Assembly: GCF_003026815.1 (NCBI RefSeq)
Contig: NZ_PYOG01000002.1
Location: forward strand, 1 to 64,000
From: Photobacterium damselae
Lineage (GTDB): Bacteria; Pseudomonadota; Gammaproteobacteria; Enterobacterales; Vibrionaceae
DNA length: 64,000 bases
Reading direction: 5' to 3'
This document shows, piece by piece, positions 9,815 through 20,860 of this stretch. The position numbers were made by a program, and so were the translations under genes. Within the stretch, counting starts at the first letter, position 1. Each line of letters starts with the position of its first letter. The notes beneath the pieces were generated by a model. That model searched no databases. It had not been told where the DNA came from and saw nothing but the letters and a program-made list of their open reading frames with translations.

Positions 9815-10294
9815 TTAACGGCCAAGTAGTAAGGTCTGTTCTATCTCTCGGAAGAAATCAGCACCATTAATTAAAGAGGCTGCGGTCAATCCCGGAACAC
9901 CGTATATTTCAACTTTGGTTTGGTACTTGCTTTGTACTTTATCGACCAGCAGATCGAAATCACCATCACCAGACAGTAAAATGATTCTATCAACATCGGG
10001 TGCATGTTCAATCACATCAAGAGTAATTCCCACATCCCAGTCGCCTTTTGCGGAGCCATCACTGCGTTGAATAAACGGCTTTAATTTCACATCAAAACCG
10101 ATGCCACGTAGAATATTCTGGAACTGACGTTGCTTCTCGTCACCTTTATGGATGGCGTATGCATATGCAGCTACAATTTCACGGTCTTGGGAGACTTCAG
10201 CCCAAAAAGCGTTATAGTCGAAGTTACAGTGATATTTTTCTCTTACTGTGTAATAAATATTTTGTACATCGACAAAGATTGCGACCTTTTCCAC
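9815..10294 (-). CDS. NYN domain protein, LabA/DUF88 family
   Basis: A 159-residue protein consisting almost wholly of a NYN (PIN-like) fold. The acidic residues expected for a metal-dependent RNase site are present: Asp9 in FVDVQN, the KGDWDVGITLD segment and LLSGDGDF. Family members are putative ribonucleases; the target RNA is unknown. The gene stands alone between a terminator and a small secreted protein gene on the same strand, so a role cannot be read from context. Confidence 0.82.
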   Translation of the reverse strand: MEKVAIFVDVQNIYYTVREKYHCNFDYNAFWAEVSQDREIVAAYAYAIHKGDEKQRQFQNILRGIGFDVKLKPFIQRSDGSAKGDWDVGITLDVIEHAPDVDRIILLSGDGDFDLLVDKVQSKYQTKVEIYGVPGLTAASLINGADFFREIEQTLLLGR

Positions 10295-10373
10295 CCAATC
10301 ACCTAATTTTTAAAACCATTGCGACATGTTGAATAAAAGAAAGCAAGAAATCAACCTGTTAGGCTAAGTTATA

Positions 10374-10655
10374 TTATTTATTCTTTCCTCTAGGCTCTTT
10401 CACTGGTTTATGATGATCTTTGTCGTGGCCTTTGCCTGGGTTATCATCACCATGAATACTGCGATTAGAGTGATTTTTATCTTTATTGCCGGGATGATCG
10501 TAACAATCATCGGATTTGATCGAAATATTATCGGAACTTAATTTTATACAGTCTTTACTAAACTCAAAACCGTCACCAGAAATTTTAATATCAGCAGATG
10601 CCGCAAATGATGTTATCAGTACTAGTGAGCTAAATAATAACGTAGTAAATTTCAT
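10374..10655 (-). CDS. Small secreted protein with a His/Asp/Lys-rich tail
   Basis: A 93-residue protein, not recognised. Residues 1-21 form a clear signal peptide (hydrophobic run ending SAADA-like SFAASA). The mature part has two Cys (KDCIKL and DDCYDH), which could form a disulfide. The tail is low-complexity and rich in His, Asp, Lys, Gly and Asn (GKGHDKDHHKP). The ATG is preceded by AAGAGG. Metal binding or a charged periplasmic linker is possible but not shown. Confidence 0.65.
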   Translation of the reverse strand: MKFTTLLFSSLVLITSFAASADIKISGDGFEFSKDCIKLSSDNISIKSDDCYDHPGNKDKNHSNRSIHGDDNPGKGHDKDHHKPVKEPRGKNK

Positions 10656-10796
10656 TATTACCTCTTCTTTATTGGGTTTGTTTAGTCGGTTCTATGTAAA
10701 AGCATACCAGACTCGATGGTATTTTGAGTTGAATTAAACCAGAAAAACACTGTCTAATTGCTGAATATTCATAAAATACAACAATAAGAGATAGTA

Positions 10797-11540
10797 ATGA
10801 AAAAAGTGGTATTAGCAGGACTTCTTCTCTCTTCAAGTTCTGTATGGGCGCAAAGTTGTCCTGTTTCTGTTCCTAACGATATTCATGTAAATGACGGGAA
10901 AGTCTCAGTTTATGTGGCGGGTAAACCTAAGCTTGTCATTGATGAAAATAACAACGTATTTATTGATGGCAAAAAATTAGACTTAAATGCGATGCAGCAG
11001 CAAGCGGTTGCCGCCTACAGTAATGGGGTTCAAGAGTTTCTCCCTCAAATGGCTGGTATGGCCGATACTGGAATGGCGCTCGCATCTGATGTGATGGATC
11101 AAGTGTCTAAATCGTTAGGTTCTGAGGAATCATTTGCGAAAGTTCAGACCCTAATTAAGCAGTATGGTGAACAAGCAAAAGCCAAATTCTATAATGAGAA
11201 GGGTGAGTTTGTGATGCCTGCGAATACGTTTGAAAACATGGATACTCAGTGGCAAACCGAGTTTGAACAAGCGATGAAGCAATTGAGTGTTGAGTCTATG
11301 GCTGGGTTATTTTCAGCGCTCTCTAATGAAATGAAAAATGGTGAAATTAACTTAACTGAAATGCAAAGCAAATTTAGTGAGTTAAAAACCAATATTTCAG
11401 AGCAAGTACAAAAGCACAGTAAAGAAATGGCTGCTCAGTCAAACCAGCTTTGTACTTCAGTTGAAGGGCTTGCTAAAGAAGAGAATCAGCTACAACAACT
11501 GATCCCTCAGCTAAAAGATATTAAAATGTTTGAGCAATAA
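10797..11540 (+). CDS. yggN: YggN family (DUF2884) secreted protein
   Basis: A 247-residue protein with a signal peptide (residues 1-18, ending VWA) and a mature region resembling E. coli YggN. It has a beta-rich start (NDIHVNDGKVSVYVAGKPKL) and then long helical stretches with coiled-coil character (about 150-245). It is likely periplasmic; the function of the family is unknown. It is single-gene, followed by a strong terminator. Confidence 0.8.
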   Translation: MKKVVLAGLLLSSSSVWAQSCPVSVPNDIHVNDGKVSVYVAGKPKLVIDENNNVFIDGKKLDLNAMQQQAVAAYSNGVQEFLPQMAGMADTGMALASDVMDQVSKSLGSEESFAKVQTLIKQYGEQAKAKFYNEKGEFVMPANTFENMDTQWQTEFEQAMKQLSVESMAGLFSALSNEMKNGEINLTEMQSKFSELKTNISEQVQKHSKEMAAQSNQLCTSVEGLAKEENQLQQLIPQLKDIKMFEQ

Positions 11541-11566
11541 TCGCTAAGTATTACCAACTTGAATAG

Positions 11567-11595
11567 AAATAGCGCCACGGTTTGGCGCTATTTTG
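11567..11595. terminator. Terminator after yggN
   Basis: AAATAGCGCCA (11567-11577) pairs with TGGCGCTATTT (11583-11593), followed by T-rich sequence. Confidence 0.85.
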
Positions 11596-11742
11596 CGCTA
11601 TTTCTACGATTTGGCCTTATTACGGCTGTTTTACTGTGTTACTACGATGAAACTATCATCTCGAACCGTGCTCTGAATCCTGCCTCTTAACATCACTTCG
11701 GTATATACTTAGGAATATAAACAGAATTTCCAGGAGGGATGT

Positions 11743-11898
11743 ATGTTTAAAGCCGTCGTAATCATAATGCTCATTGGTTTGGCCATTTTTGCAATTAAGT
11801 ACCTTGATGCTAATGGACAGAAAAAAGTTGTTATTGGCCTTGTGAGTATTTTAACTCTTGGCGTTGTCACTCTTATGACTATGGAACTGTTACAATAA
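11743..11898 (+). CDS. 51-residue two-span membrane miniprotein
   Basis: A short ORF with a near-perfect ribosome binding site (AGGAGG at 11732-11737, 5 nt before ATG). It encodes 51 residues in two hydrophobic stretches (about 4-18 and 29-46) joined by the polar hairpin KYLDANGQKK. It is not recognised. Its last nine bases overlap the 3' end of the convergent pldA gene. The strong ribosome binding site and clean hairpin topology support it as a real gene. Confidence 0.65.
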   Translation: MFKAVVIIMLIGLAIFAIKYLDANGQKKVVIGLVSILTLGVVTLMTMELLQ

Positions 11899-12882
11899 AT
11901 CGGTTAAAGCCACACCTAAACCAATACGATTTTGGTTAATATTGTAGTCAATCATGCTATCGCCATAACCCGTCGTATATTGAGCGTAGCCACGTAAACG
12001 TCCCCATAGTGGGAATGTCACACCAAATTCGCCATAGCCTTTATGGGTACTAAAATTCTGTCGTCCCAAAAAGCTAAACTCATAATCATCCCATTTATAG
12101 ACTGTTGTCAGTTCAAAATGACCCATGTAATCAGCAATATCTGGGTTATCATCTCCTTCAGGATCGCCTGGGTAACGTTTATCATCTTCTGGTAAGCGAT
12201 ACCAAGGTTGGAATGACAGTGCGAAGTTGTCTTTTTCATAAATGAAGTTGGTATAGATACGGTTCCAACTACGAGACAAAACTTGGCTTCGACCATTAGA
12301 TTGATGCTCAATACCGAATGTCATCCATGTTTTACCACCTAGTGGCTGCCAAGGTGTTGGAGCAAAATAGAACAACTCAGGACGGTAGTTGGTTTCTCTA
12401 AATGGGCGGGAGATATCCCCAGCATATACCTGCCAGTAAGATTTCATTGTGAATGCGAAAAATAAACCGTCACCATCAATAAACATATCATCGTAGTTGA
12501 GCGGGACTTTAAAGCTAATCTGGAATTTAGCTTCGGTATTTTTTAGATGCCCAGCCCAATCGGTTTTATCATACGCACCTCTATTAATATGATCGGTATA
12601 AGTTACAGGAAGAATATAGTTCATCCGGTGAGGGGTGATCACAAAAGGGTTAAATGCCGTATCTCGCTCATTTTCAATACGGTTACTAACAAGATTTGTT
12701 GGTGCAGGTGCTTGCTCAATACTCTCTTGGCAACGCTTTCTTATTGTATCAACAGTCAGTTTGCCACTTTGGTTTTTTACCGCATCTAATAAGCAAGAAT
12801 CAAAAGCAGATAGCTCGTCAGCGGCATAAGTTGGCATGGCCAAAGGCGCAAAAGAAAGCAGTAATAACGTACGTTTTACCAT
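11890..12882 (-). CDS. pldA: Outer membrane phospholipase A1 (OMPLA)
   Basis: A beta-barrel phospholipase of the outer membrane that hydrolyses both acyl chains of phospholipids reaching the outer leaflet. The OMPLA active-site block HQSNGRSQVLSRSWNR holds the catalytic His and Ser, and FSTHKGYGEFGVTFP and GYGDSMIDYNINQNRIGLG are typical late strands. Residues from MVKRT form a signal peptide ending PTYA. The start at 12882 is preferred (AAGGA upstream, though 11 nt away). An in-frame ATG at 12912 would add ten residues and has no ribosome binding site. Confidence 0.92.
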   Translation of the reverse strand: MVKRTLLLLSFAPLAMPTYAADELSAFDSCLLDAVKNQSGKLTVDTIRKRCQESIEQAPAPTNLVSNRIENERDTAFNPFVITPHRMNYILPVTYTDHINRGAYDKTDWAGHLKNTEAKFQISFKVPLNYDDMFIDGDGLFFAFTMKSYWQVYAGDISRPFRETNYRPELFYFAPTPWQPLGGKTWMTFGIEHQSNGRSQVLSRSWNRIYTNFIYEKDNFALSFQPWYRLPEDDKRYPGDPEGDDNPDIADYMGHFELTTVYKWDDYEFSFLGRQNFSTHKGYGEFGVTFPLWGRLRGYAQYTTGYGDSMIDYNINQNRIGLGVALTDLL

Positions 12883-12971
12883 AGAGTGAGTAATCCTTTT
12901 TAATAAACCCATGGATCGATTGGCGTTATCGCTATTCTACTGAAAATTGGGTAAAAAGCTTAAAAGTTATG

Positions 12972-13011
12972 TAAAAAAATAGCGCTGACAAAAGAAATTG
13001 TTCAGCGCTAT
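12972..13011 (-). terminator. Terminator of ygiQ
   Basis: On the minus strand ATAGCGCTGA (13011-13002) pairs with TCAGCGCTAT (12988-12979), followed by a T-run. It lies just past the ygiQ stop. Confidence 0.85.
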
Positions 13012-13038
13012 AAATTTATTTATGTAACGAGTTTTATA

Positions 13039-15438
<2,400 letters not shown>

Positions 15439-16123
15439 TTGCTTACAGTTACTTTCTTGTCGTTAGTGTGGTCGTTGCCACAAGCTCAGGTCACGTTGGC
15501 AAGCTCACATTTGCCTTTTAGTGTAGTGCAACCCTAGCTGTTGAATTTGATCTTTATAAAAAGGGGAGGGATTTTACCACGTTTGCGCTGTAAAACATCA
15601 ATTTCTCTTGGGAAATGGTTTAGAGTGGGTTAGAGGGACTGTACAGGTGTGTAGCCTTTTATTAAAAAAATTCATCCAGGGACTGTAAAGAGTATGTTCG
15701 TATTATTTAATGATCTCAAAAGATAAATCATTAGGGCGAAAACGTTTATTTAAATTATCAGTCAAAGATAAAGACGGGCATTATTCAGCATGTGTCACAC
15801 TAGGTAACTCATAATGAAGTGGATGATTTATATATAGAGGTATAGACATACGCTTCTAACATACTTTGGATCAATTATAAGTCAACTAACCCTCGGTAAT
15901 CACAAAAATAAGTATCACAAGTTAATAAAGGAATTTAATAGTGAGAGATCTATAAAATTAATCCAACGTTCAAATAGCAGAAAATTAACAATGCGATCGT
16001 AAGCTGTAAAATAAAGCCAAATAAATAAGAATCTACATAACAATTAGTTACGGCGATTGACGGTCATTCTTCATGGAGCTATTGTACGTAACTGCATATG
16101 ATCCAGAGAGAAGGAGATACTTA
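15439..16123. other. Long gene-poor region before the orphan gene
   Basis: I see no supported coding sequence in this stretch. It holds a short direct repeat AGGGACTGTA at 15634-15643 and 15678-15687, and it becomes markedly AT-rich after about 15,660. It may be the edge of an acquired segment. A stretch that could extend the next gene upstream (from ATG 16073) lacks a ribosome binding site. Confidence 0.5.
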
Positions 16124-16912
16124 ATGGTCGGCAGTGATGATTATGCATTGTTTTATCGAACCGCGTGTAATATTTTTGAATCTGGCTTCGAGTTTATCAA
16201 CGAAGCCGATGATAACTATTACTTCATGAATGTTGCTGCTATTAAGCTTTTGAAGCATATCAATACTACTGAAATGCTGATGACTAACGAGCTAAACCTA
16301 AACCATGTAGAACAGGGGGGCACTTACTATGACACTTCAAGCGTGATAGCACTTTTACGAGTGTCATATGAAAACTTGGTAACTATTGCTTACCACTATT
16401 TTAGTGATGAACTAGATAAAGACCGCCTTGATTGGTATACGTTACTTGGTTATAAGAACAGGGCAAAAAATAAAGTTGTCGCTGGAACACCAGAATTAGA
16501 AGCAAAAATTAGGGAAGAACAACAGATTATTGATGAGCTATCCTCGCGCCTTAGACTTAATAGCTTCAAATCATCGAGAAAGAACGAATGGAAACCTTGT
16601 GGTTGGTATGAGTTAGGCAAGCAGCTAGGTATCCCAACTTTTGTATGTGACAAATATTCGTTTTGGTCTTCCCATACTCACACTGGTTTCGACTCATTAA
16701 TGCAGGTAAATACTGCTCATAAAGCTCACCCAACTGAAGAGATCAAACGTAACCAAATAAACTACCTGTTTATGTGTAGCGTTCTAGTCTATTTTATCGA
16801 TGGTTATGTGCGCGTTTTGTCCAAGTTAGGGTATCCATACATATCAGATTTTGAGCTTGATGACGTCAAAAGTTTTTTGCGATTTATGAATTCGTTAGAC
16901 AGGACTATCTAA
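16124..16912 (+). CDS. Orphan protein of unknown function
   Basis: A 262-residue protein, not recognised. It is soluble and mostly helical by composition. A conserved-looking motif is FWSSHTHTGFDS (His-rich, about residues 184-195), followed by a hydrophobic helix (INYLFMCSVLVYFIDGYV). The general shape recalls DUF5677/HEPN-like proteins with a Ser-x3-His segment, but this is only a suggestion. The start at ATG 16124 is favoured by AAGGAGA six nucleotides upstream; ATG 16073 would add 17 residues. It lies in a gene-poor block, consistent with recent acquisition. Confidence 0.65.
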   Translation: MVGSDDYALFYRTACNIFESGFEFINEADDNYYFMNVAAIKLLKHINTTEMLMTNELNLNHVEQGGTYYDTSSVIALLRVSYENLVTIAYHYFSDELDKDRLDWYTLLGYKNRAKNKVVAGTPELEAKIREEQQIIDELSSRLRLNSFKSSRKNEWKPCGWYELGKQLGIPTFVCDKYSFWSSHTHTGFDSLMQVNTAHKAHPTEEIKRNQINYLFMCSVLVYFIDGYVRVLSKLGYPYISDFELDDVKSFLRFMNSLDRTI

Positions 16913-17070
16913 ATACGCGGCCTACCTAAAGTGAAGAAAGAAAAGGAGCTGGTTTTTGTCTTTTGCCTAACCATTAGTCTATGTATCGTAAAAATAGGTT
17001 GCCAATGTACTTCAGCCATCGGAGCCAACATACAATGGGGCAAAGATAAGTCAACAGAGGACTAGCTGAC

Positions 17071-17487
17071 TTAAAATGGGAAGTGCTTTTCTTCATACGC
17101 TTCCACCCAGGTCACTAGTTTTTCAAGTTCGTCGCCTTCGGGTGTACCTGGTTCAGCATCGAATATGGTTTCAATTCTCTTTAGAACCATCTTGTACTCG
17201 TTTTCTGATGGTGTTTTTGATTCAGTGAGCAGTTTAATTTTGATGAGAGTTTCCTTATCAATACTTCCATTTTTGTTAAAGCGTTCAGCCATTTTTAGCA
17301 TTTTTTCCATTCTGGTGTTGTGAAAAATATTGTCTCTTTGAACAAGACAATCACTTTCTGCTTTATCCGTATTTTCAGAATAAGAGCCCCAATCTTTTTC
17401 ACTTGTAGTTGCGAGTTCATCAGCATGTACTGTTTTTGGTGTAATACCATCCAGTAGTTCTTTTTCTGAAATTGGTTTACGGCTCAT
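17071..17487 (-). CDS. HigA-like antitoxin fragment without HTH domain
   Basis: A 138-residue protein. The last about 45 residues (from PSENEYKMVLKRIE to the stop) match the conserved N-terminal segment of HigA-type antitoxins, including DAEPGTPEGDELE and EAYEEKHFP. The protein stops exactly where the linker and XRE helix-turn-helix would begin, and no HTH remnant is visible downstream. The first about 90 residues (RKPISEKELLDGITP and on) are not recognised. The start was chosen for AAGGA eight bases upstream. No higB-like toxin is adjacent. It may be a decayed antitoxin, or a protein reusing this segment. Confidence 0.6.
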   Translation of the reverse strand: MSRKPISEKELLDGITPKTVHADELATTSEKDWGSYSENTDKAESDCLVQRDNIFHNTRMEKMLKMAERFNKNGSIDKETLIKIKLLTESKTPSENEYKMVLKRIETIFDAEPGTPEGDELEKLVTWVEAYEEKHFPF

Positions 17488-17964
17488 AGCTCGTTCCTTG
17501 ATTAAAAGTAACATTAGATGATTTATAGCATAGTGAGTTACCAGCTGTAAGGCATTAGCTGTATTGAGACAAACTTTAGGGCGAAACTAGCAGTGGGGCA
17601 CTATTAAAACTGTGTCCCTAACTATTAAATTTAAACTTTATAAAAAATACCAAATTTCACTACTCCTACTGATAAACACCAAATTCCTCACCAGTCCCCA
17701 GAATATATAAATTCAATCTAAGAACACGTTTTACCAGCCAAAAGAAAAAGCACTAAGACACACATATCACTCGCTCATCTTAATCCTTTGAATTATTTAA
17801 AATAAACGCATCCTGATAAATTCATTACTGTACTTTTCGGTAAAAAATTATCGAAAAACAATAAATAATTATTGCAAAGTGTTGTGCGAATGGCATACAT
17901 TGAGTCCAAGCGGTACTGCTGACATACCAAGTAAACATGTATTTTTTATAAAAAGGGATTCAAA
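17488..17964. other. Non-coding AT-rich gap
   Basis: No gene is supported here. It contains the promoter region of the small secreted protein gene at 17965, with an AAAGGGA ribosome binding site at its end. It forms the right border of the accessory block. Confidence 0.5.
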
Positions 17965-18258
17965 ATGAAACAATATCTAGCTCTATTATTTTTATTCGCT
18001 CCAGTGATCAGTCATGCCCATACAACGGGTGTAAAAATGGAATCAATTACCCAATGTGCAAGTAAATTACCAAGTGATAGTTATCGTCTTGAGATCAACT
18101 TTGATGTGAATAAAGGACAAGTAAAGGTTGATAACTTTAGTATGACTGATGGAAGTAGTCAGGAAGTAGGGGAGATCCCACAGCATCAATTAAAGGAATT
18201 TACTAAATGTATTGCGCCGCTACTCTCGCTTAGTAAAAAAGATATTTCGTTTGAATAA
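17965..18258 (+). CDS. Small secreted protein, unknown
   Basis: A 97-residue protein with a clear signal peptide (residues 1-19, ending SHAH). The mature part has two Cys (TQCASKL and TKCIAPL) that could pair, and alternating beta-like segments. It is not recognised. A good ribosome binding site (AAAGGGA) and a strong terminator downstream support a real gene. The periplasmic location is inferred from the signal. Confidence 0.65.
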   Translation: MKQYLALLFLFAPVISHAHTTGVKMESITQCASKLPSDSYRLEINFDVNKGQVKVDNFSMTDGSSQEVGEIPQHQLKEFTKCIAPLLSLSKKDISFE

Positions 18259-18271
18259 TAAATAGCTCGAT

Positions 18272-18306
18272 AAATACCAGCTTAATAATACGTTAGGCTG
18301 GTATTT
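18272..18306. terminator. Bidirectional terminator
   Basis: AAATACCAGC (18272-18281) pairs with GCTGGTATTT (18297-18306), between two converging small genes. Confidence 0.8.
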
Positions 18307-18318
18307 ACATAACGTACA

Positions 18319-18552
18319 TTAATCTTCAATAAACTTTCTCCCACATTCACTACAAATGATATGGCGAGAAAATTGATCCATCGAAGACATAAAAGCACCA
18401 AACAACATACCTTGCAGCAAGCCTGAAAGAAACTCTTTACGCTTTTGATGCTTATCATTTTTAAAGGGGCTTTCTTTGCGAACTAATACAACGATATGTG
18501 GCGTATCGTGCTTGCAGCAAGGACAGTAGTAAATTTCTGTCGATGAGATCAT
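18319..18552 (-). CDS. Small zinc-ribbon protein
   Basis: A 77-residue protein. A CPCC pair near the N terminus and a CSEC pair near the C terminus would make one four-Cys zinc site, around a central segment with a weakly hydrophobic, Met/Gly-rich stretch (LLQGMLFGAFMSSM). The start at 18552 is preferred because GGAAGG lies six bases upstream; a longer ORF to 18591 has no such site. The function is unknown. Confidence 0.65.
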   Translation of the reverse strand: MISSTEIYYCPCCKHDTPHIVVLVRKESPFKNDKHQKRKEFLSGLLQGMLFGAFMSSMDQFSRHIICSECGRKFIED

Positions 18553-18630
18553 CGTATGCCTTCCATGGTAAAGAAATAATGTAACTAGCATACGATGATT
18601 GATAATTAAAAACGATAAATTACTCTTATT

Positions 18631-20394
18631 TTATCTGTTATAGGTATCATTATGTGCTTTATGATAAGAAAGATAAGAAGTGGCAGCATGAGTTCCCATA
18701 TATTTAGCCAGTTGACGCTGACTCACATCTCGCAGATCTACCACTAGTAGTCCATCCAGAGCATCTTGAAAATCGTGATCCACATTAAAGGCAATCACCT
18801 TGCCGCCAATATTTAAGTATTGCCGTAATAACACTGGAATACCAGAAGCTTCATTTTCTTGTTGCGAAATAAAATGGTCGAGTTGTTTTAAATTATGGAT
18901 AGAGTCATTAAACCATGTGTAATGTTGAGATTGAAACGGACTTCTTGGCTGAACACATCGACTTAAAGCGGTATCGCCAAACTCTCGACTTAACACTTCC
19001 CCCATCATTTGTTGGCTAACCTTAGAGTAACGATTACTGATGGTGACAGGGCCAAACAAATGGGTGTATTTAGGGTTTCGACTAATAAAGGTACAGATTC
19101 CCCGCCATAATAAAGCTAAAGCAGTGGGTGAGCGTTGGTATTTTTTCGCAATAATAGAGCGCCCCAACTCAATACTCGGGCCAAATTGTTTTAATAACGT
19201 ATTGTCGTAGCGAAATAAACTGTATGTATAAAGTGTGGCAAGATTCCCTTGATGCAAGATTTTATCAACTAAGCCTAAACGGTAAGCACCCACTAGCTTA
19301 TTGTCTTTATGATCCCAGACAAAAAGATGGAGATAGGTTTTATCGAACTGATCCGTATCAATACTTTGTCCTGTACCTTCGCCAACAGCACGGAAGACAC
19401 TTTCTCGCAATCGTCCAATTTCTAAGATCAGGTTAGGTATCTGTTGTACATTAGCAATATAAGCACTCATTCCGCCCTGACTGATCAGTTTGGCTTCTTC
19501 TGGTAAATGTTCAATATCAACAAGCAGTTTACGTGAATCGATAGGCAAAGAGATAGTGTTTGAGTAAGTGTTCGCTAATGTCTCAGGTCTCGGTTTTATT
19601 GATTGTTCTAAACTGTATGTGAGCATACGTAAGTAAGCTGTTACTTGCGGTATGGTTTTATAGTGATATAGGGTTGCTGGTTTAACCAAATCACCAACAG
19701 CCACGCCTAAACAAGTACCTGACTTATTGAGCAGCTCACGGCCTAACATACAGGTACCTAATAGTGAATGAATCTTTTTTGCACGATAGAAAGCTCGGCT
19801 GTTTTGTCCTTGAATATAAACAGGACAGACGATTGCGCCCGTTTCTATTGCCAATTTGGCTGCACTGTGTCGCCATGGTAGGTCATCAATAACATTATCT
19901 GCTTGCTGTGTTGAAACAGCTCCTGCAGGAAATACTAATAATACCCCTCCATTTTTGAGATGCTCTCGACCTTCATTTAACGCATTGCTGTTGGTCACTT
20001 TTGCTTTGGTTGTTGAAAAGACATCGACAGGGATAAAGATATCGCGCAATTCAGGGATGGAATACAAAAGTTCATTGGCAAAGAGTTTAAGATCCGGTCG
20101 ATGAGCCAAAATAAGAGAGGCTAGAATGACACCTTCTAATCCCCCTAGAGGATGGTTAGCAACAATAACGACAGGGCCAGTTTTAGGTAGTTGCGCAAAG
20201 TCTTTACGTAAATAGCGACTACGAACATTCAGGCTACGTAAGGTATAGCGTAAGAACTCAGCCGAAGATAATGCTTGAGGGCGTTGCTCATAAAGCGCTT
20301 GAAGTTGAGATAACCCAGTTAAATGTTCCATGGATCGTTCAAAAAGACCTAGCGGTGTTTTTTTAGGTAAAGAAAAAGGTTGAAGCTCTGTCAT
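18631..20394 (-). CDS. olsF: OlsF-like bifunctional acyltransferase (ornithine lipid type)
   Basis: A 587-residue, two-domain protein. The N-terminal half is a PlsC-type acyltransferase with NHPLGGLEG (about residue 94) and PVYIQGQNSRAFYRAKK. The C-terminal half (about 295-500) resembles the OlsB/hemolysin-type N-acyltransferase, with LGRSIIAKKYQRS. This architecture is that of OlsF, which makes ornithine lipid by N- and then O-acylation. It is the last gene of a four-gene operon, starting 13 bp after the YHS gene with an AAGG ribosome binding site. In the known family it is induced by phosphate starvation; I saw no Pho box here. The amino acid used is not proven. Confidence 0.8.
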   Translation of the reverse strand: MTELQPFSLPKKTPLGLFERSMEHLTGLSQLQALYEQRPQALSSAEFLRYTLRSLNVRSRYLRKDFAQLPKTGPVVIVANHPLGGLEGVILASLILAHRPDLKLFANELLYSIPELRDIFIPVDVFSTTKAKVTNSNALNEGREHLKNGGVLLVFPAGAVSTQQADNVIDDLPWRHSAAKLAIETGAIVCPVYIQGQNSRAFYRAKKIHSLLGTCMLGRELLNKSGTCLGVAVGDLVKPATLYHYKTIPQVTAYLRMLTYSLEQSIKPRPETLANTYSNTISLPIDSRKLLVDIEHLPEEAKLISQGGMSAYIANVQQIPNLILEIGRLRESVFRAVGEGTGQSIDTDQFDKTYLHLFVWDHKDNKLVGAYRLGLVDKILHQGNLATLYTYSLFRYDNTLLKQFGPSIELGRSIIAKKYQRSPTALALLWRGICTFISRNPKYTHLFGPVTISNRYSKVSQQMMGEVLSREFGDTALSRCVQPRSPFQSQHYTWFNDSIHNLKQLDHFISQQENEASGIPVLLRQYLNIGGKVIAFNVDHDFQDALDGLLVVDLRDVSQRQLAKYMGTHAATSYLSYHKAHNDTYNR

Positions 20395-20407
20395 CTGATA
20401 CCTTCCG

Positions 20408-20845
20408 TTACTTAATCAATGCAGGCCAGTTGTGGTTAGCTTTAGTGATAAATCCGGGTATATCAGTAAGCCAAGTTTCTTGCACGCTTTTGTCGTAGTT
20501 AAGATAGAGCTTTCCATCAACGATTTTCCAATACTTAGGATTGCCCGGAGCAAGAGAATTATCCGCGCCAACTGCCCATGCACAATAACCACCATATTGA
20601 GGTGCATATTTGGTTGGATCTTGTTTAAATAATGCTAGATTCTCTTTGGAACTAAATAACCATGTTGCTCCTTGATATTCTGTATGAAATTGCTGATCGC
20701 CTTTAGTGGGTTTTCCCTCAGTAAAATACGAAACAACATCGTAACCATCGACAGCTTTACTACTGAAAATTTTGGTATAGATTGGATCTGCCGCATAGCT
20801 AGAAAAAGAAAACAATAAGCTAAAGATAAGTAATAGTTTTTTCAT
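20408..20845 (-). CDS. Exported YHS domain protein
   Basis: A 145-residue protein with a signal peptide (1-18, ending SYA) and a YHS domain covering most of the rest (DGYDVVSYFTEGKPTKG, then YGGYCAWAVGADN). YHS domains are often associated with metal or haem proteins; the role here is unknown. It is the third gene of the dedA-ATP-grasp-YHS-olsF operon with gaps of 13-15 bp, so it probably serves the same envelope process. Confidence 0.82.
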   Translation of the reverse strand: MKKLLLIFSLLFSFSSYAADPIYTKIFSSKAVDGYDVVSYFTEGKPTKGDQQFHTEYQGATWLFSSKENLALFKQDPTKYAPQYGGYCAWAVGADNSLAPGNPKYWKIVDGKLYLNYDKSVQETWLTDIPGFITKANHNWPALIK

Positions 20846-20860
20846 GGTTATTCCTTTTAA

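Noticed and set aside
15640-17970. Superintegron-style attC cassette array
   Set aside because: No attC-like core sites (GTTRRRY/RYYYAAC pairs) or the roughly 120-bp repeats typical of Vibrio integrons were seen around the two accessory genes.
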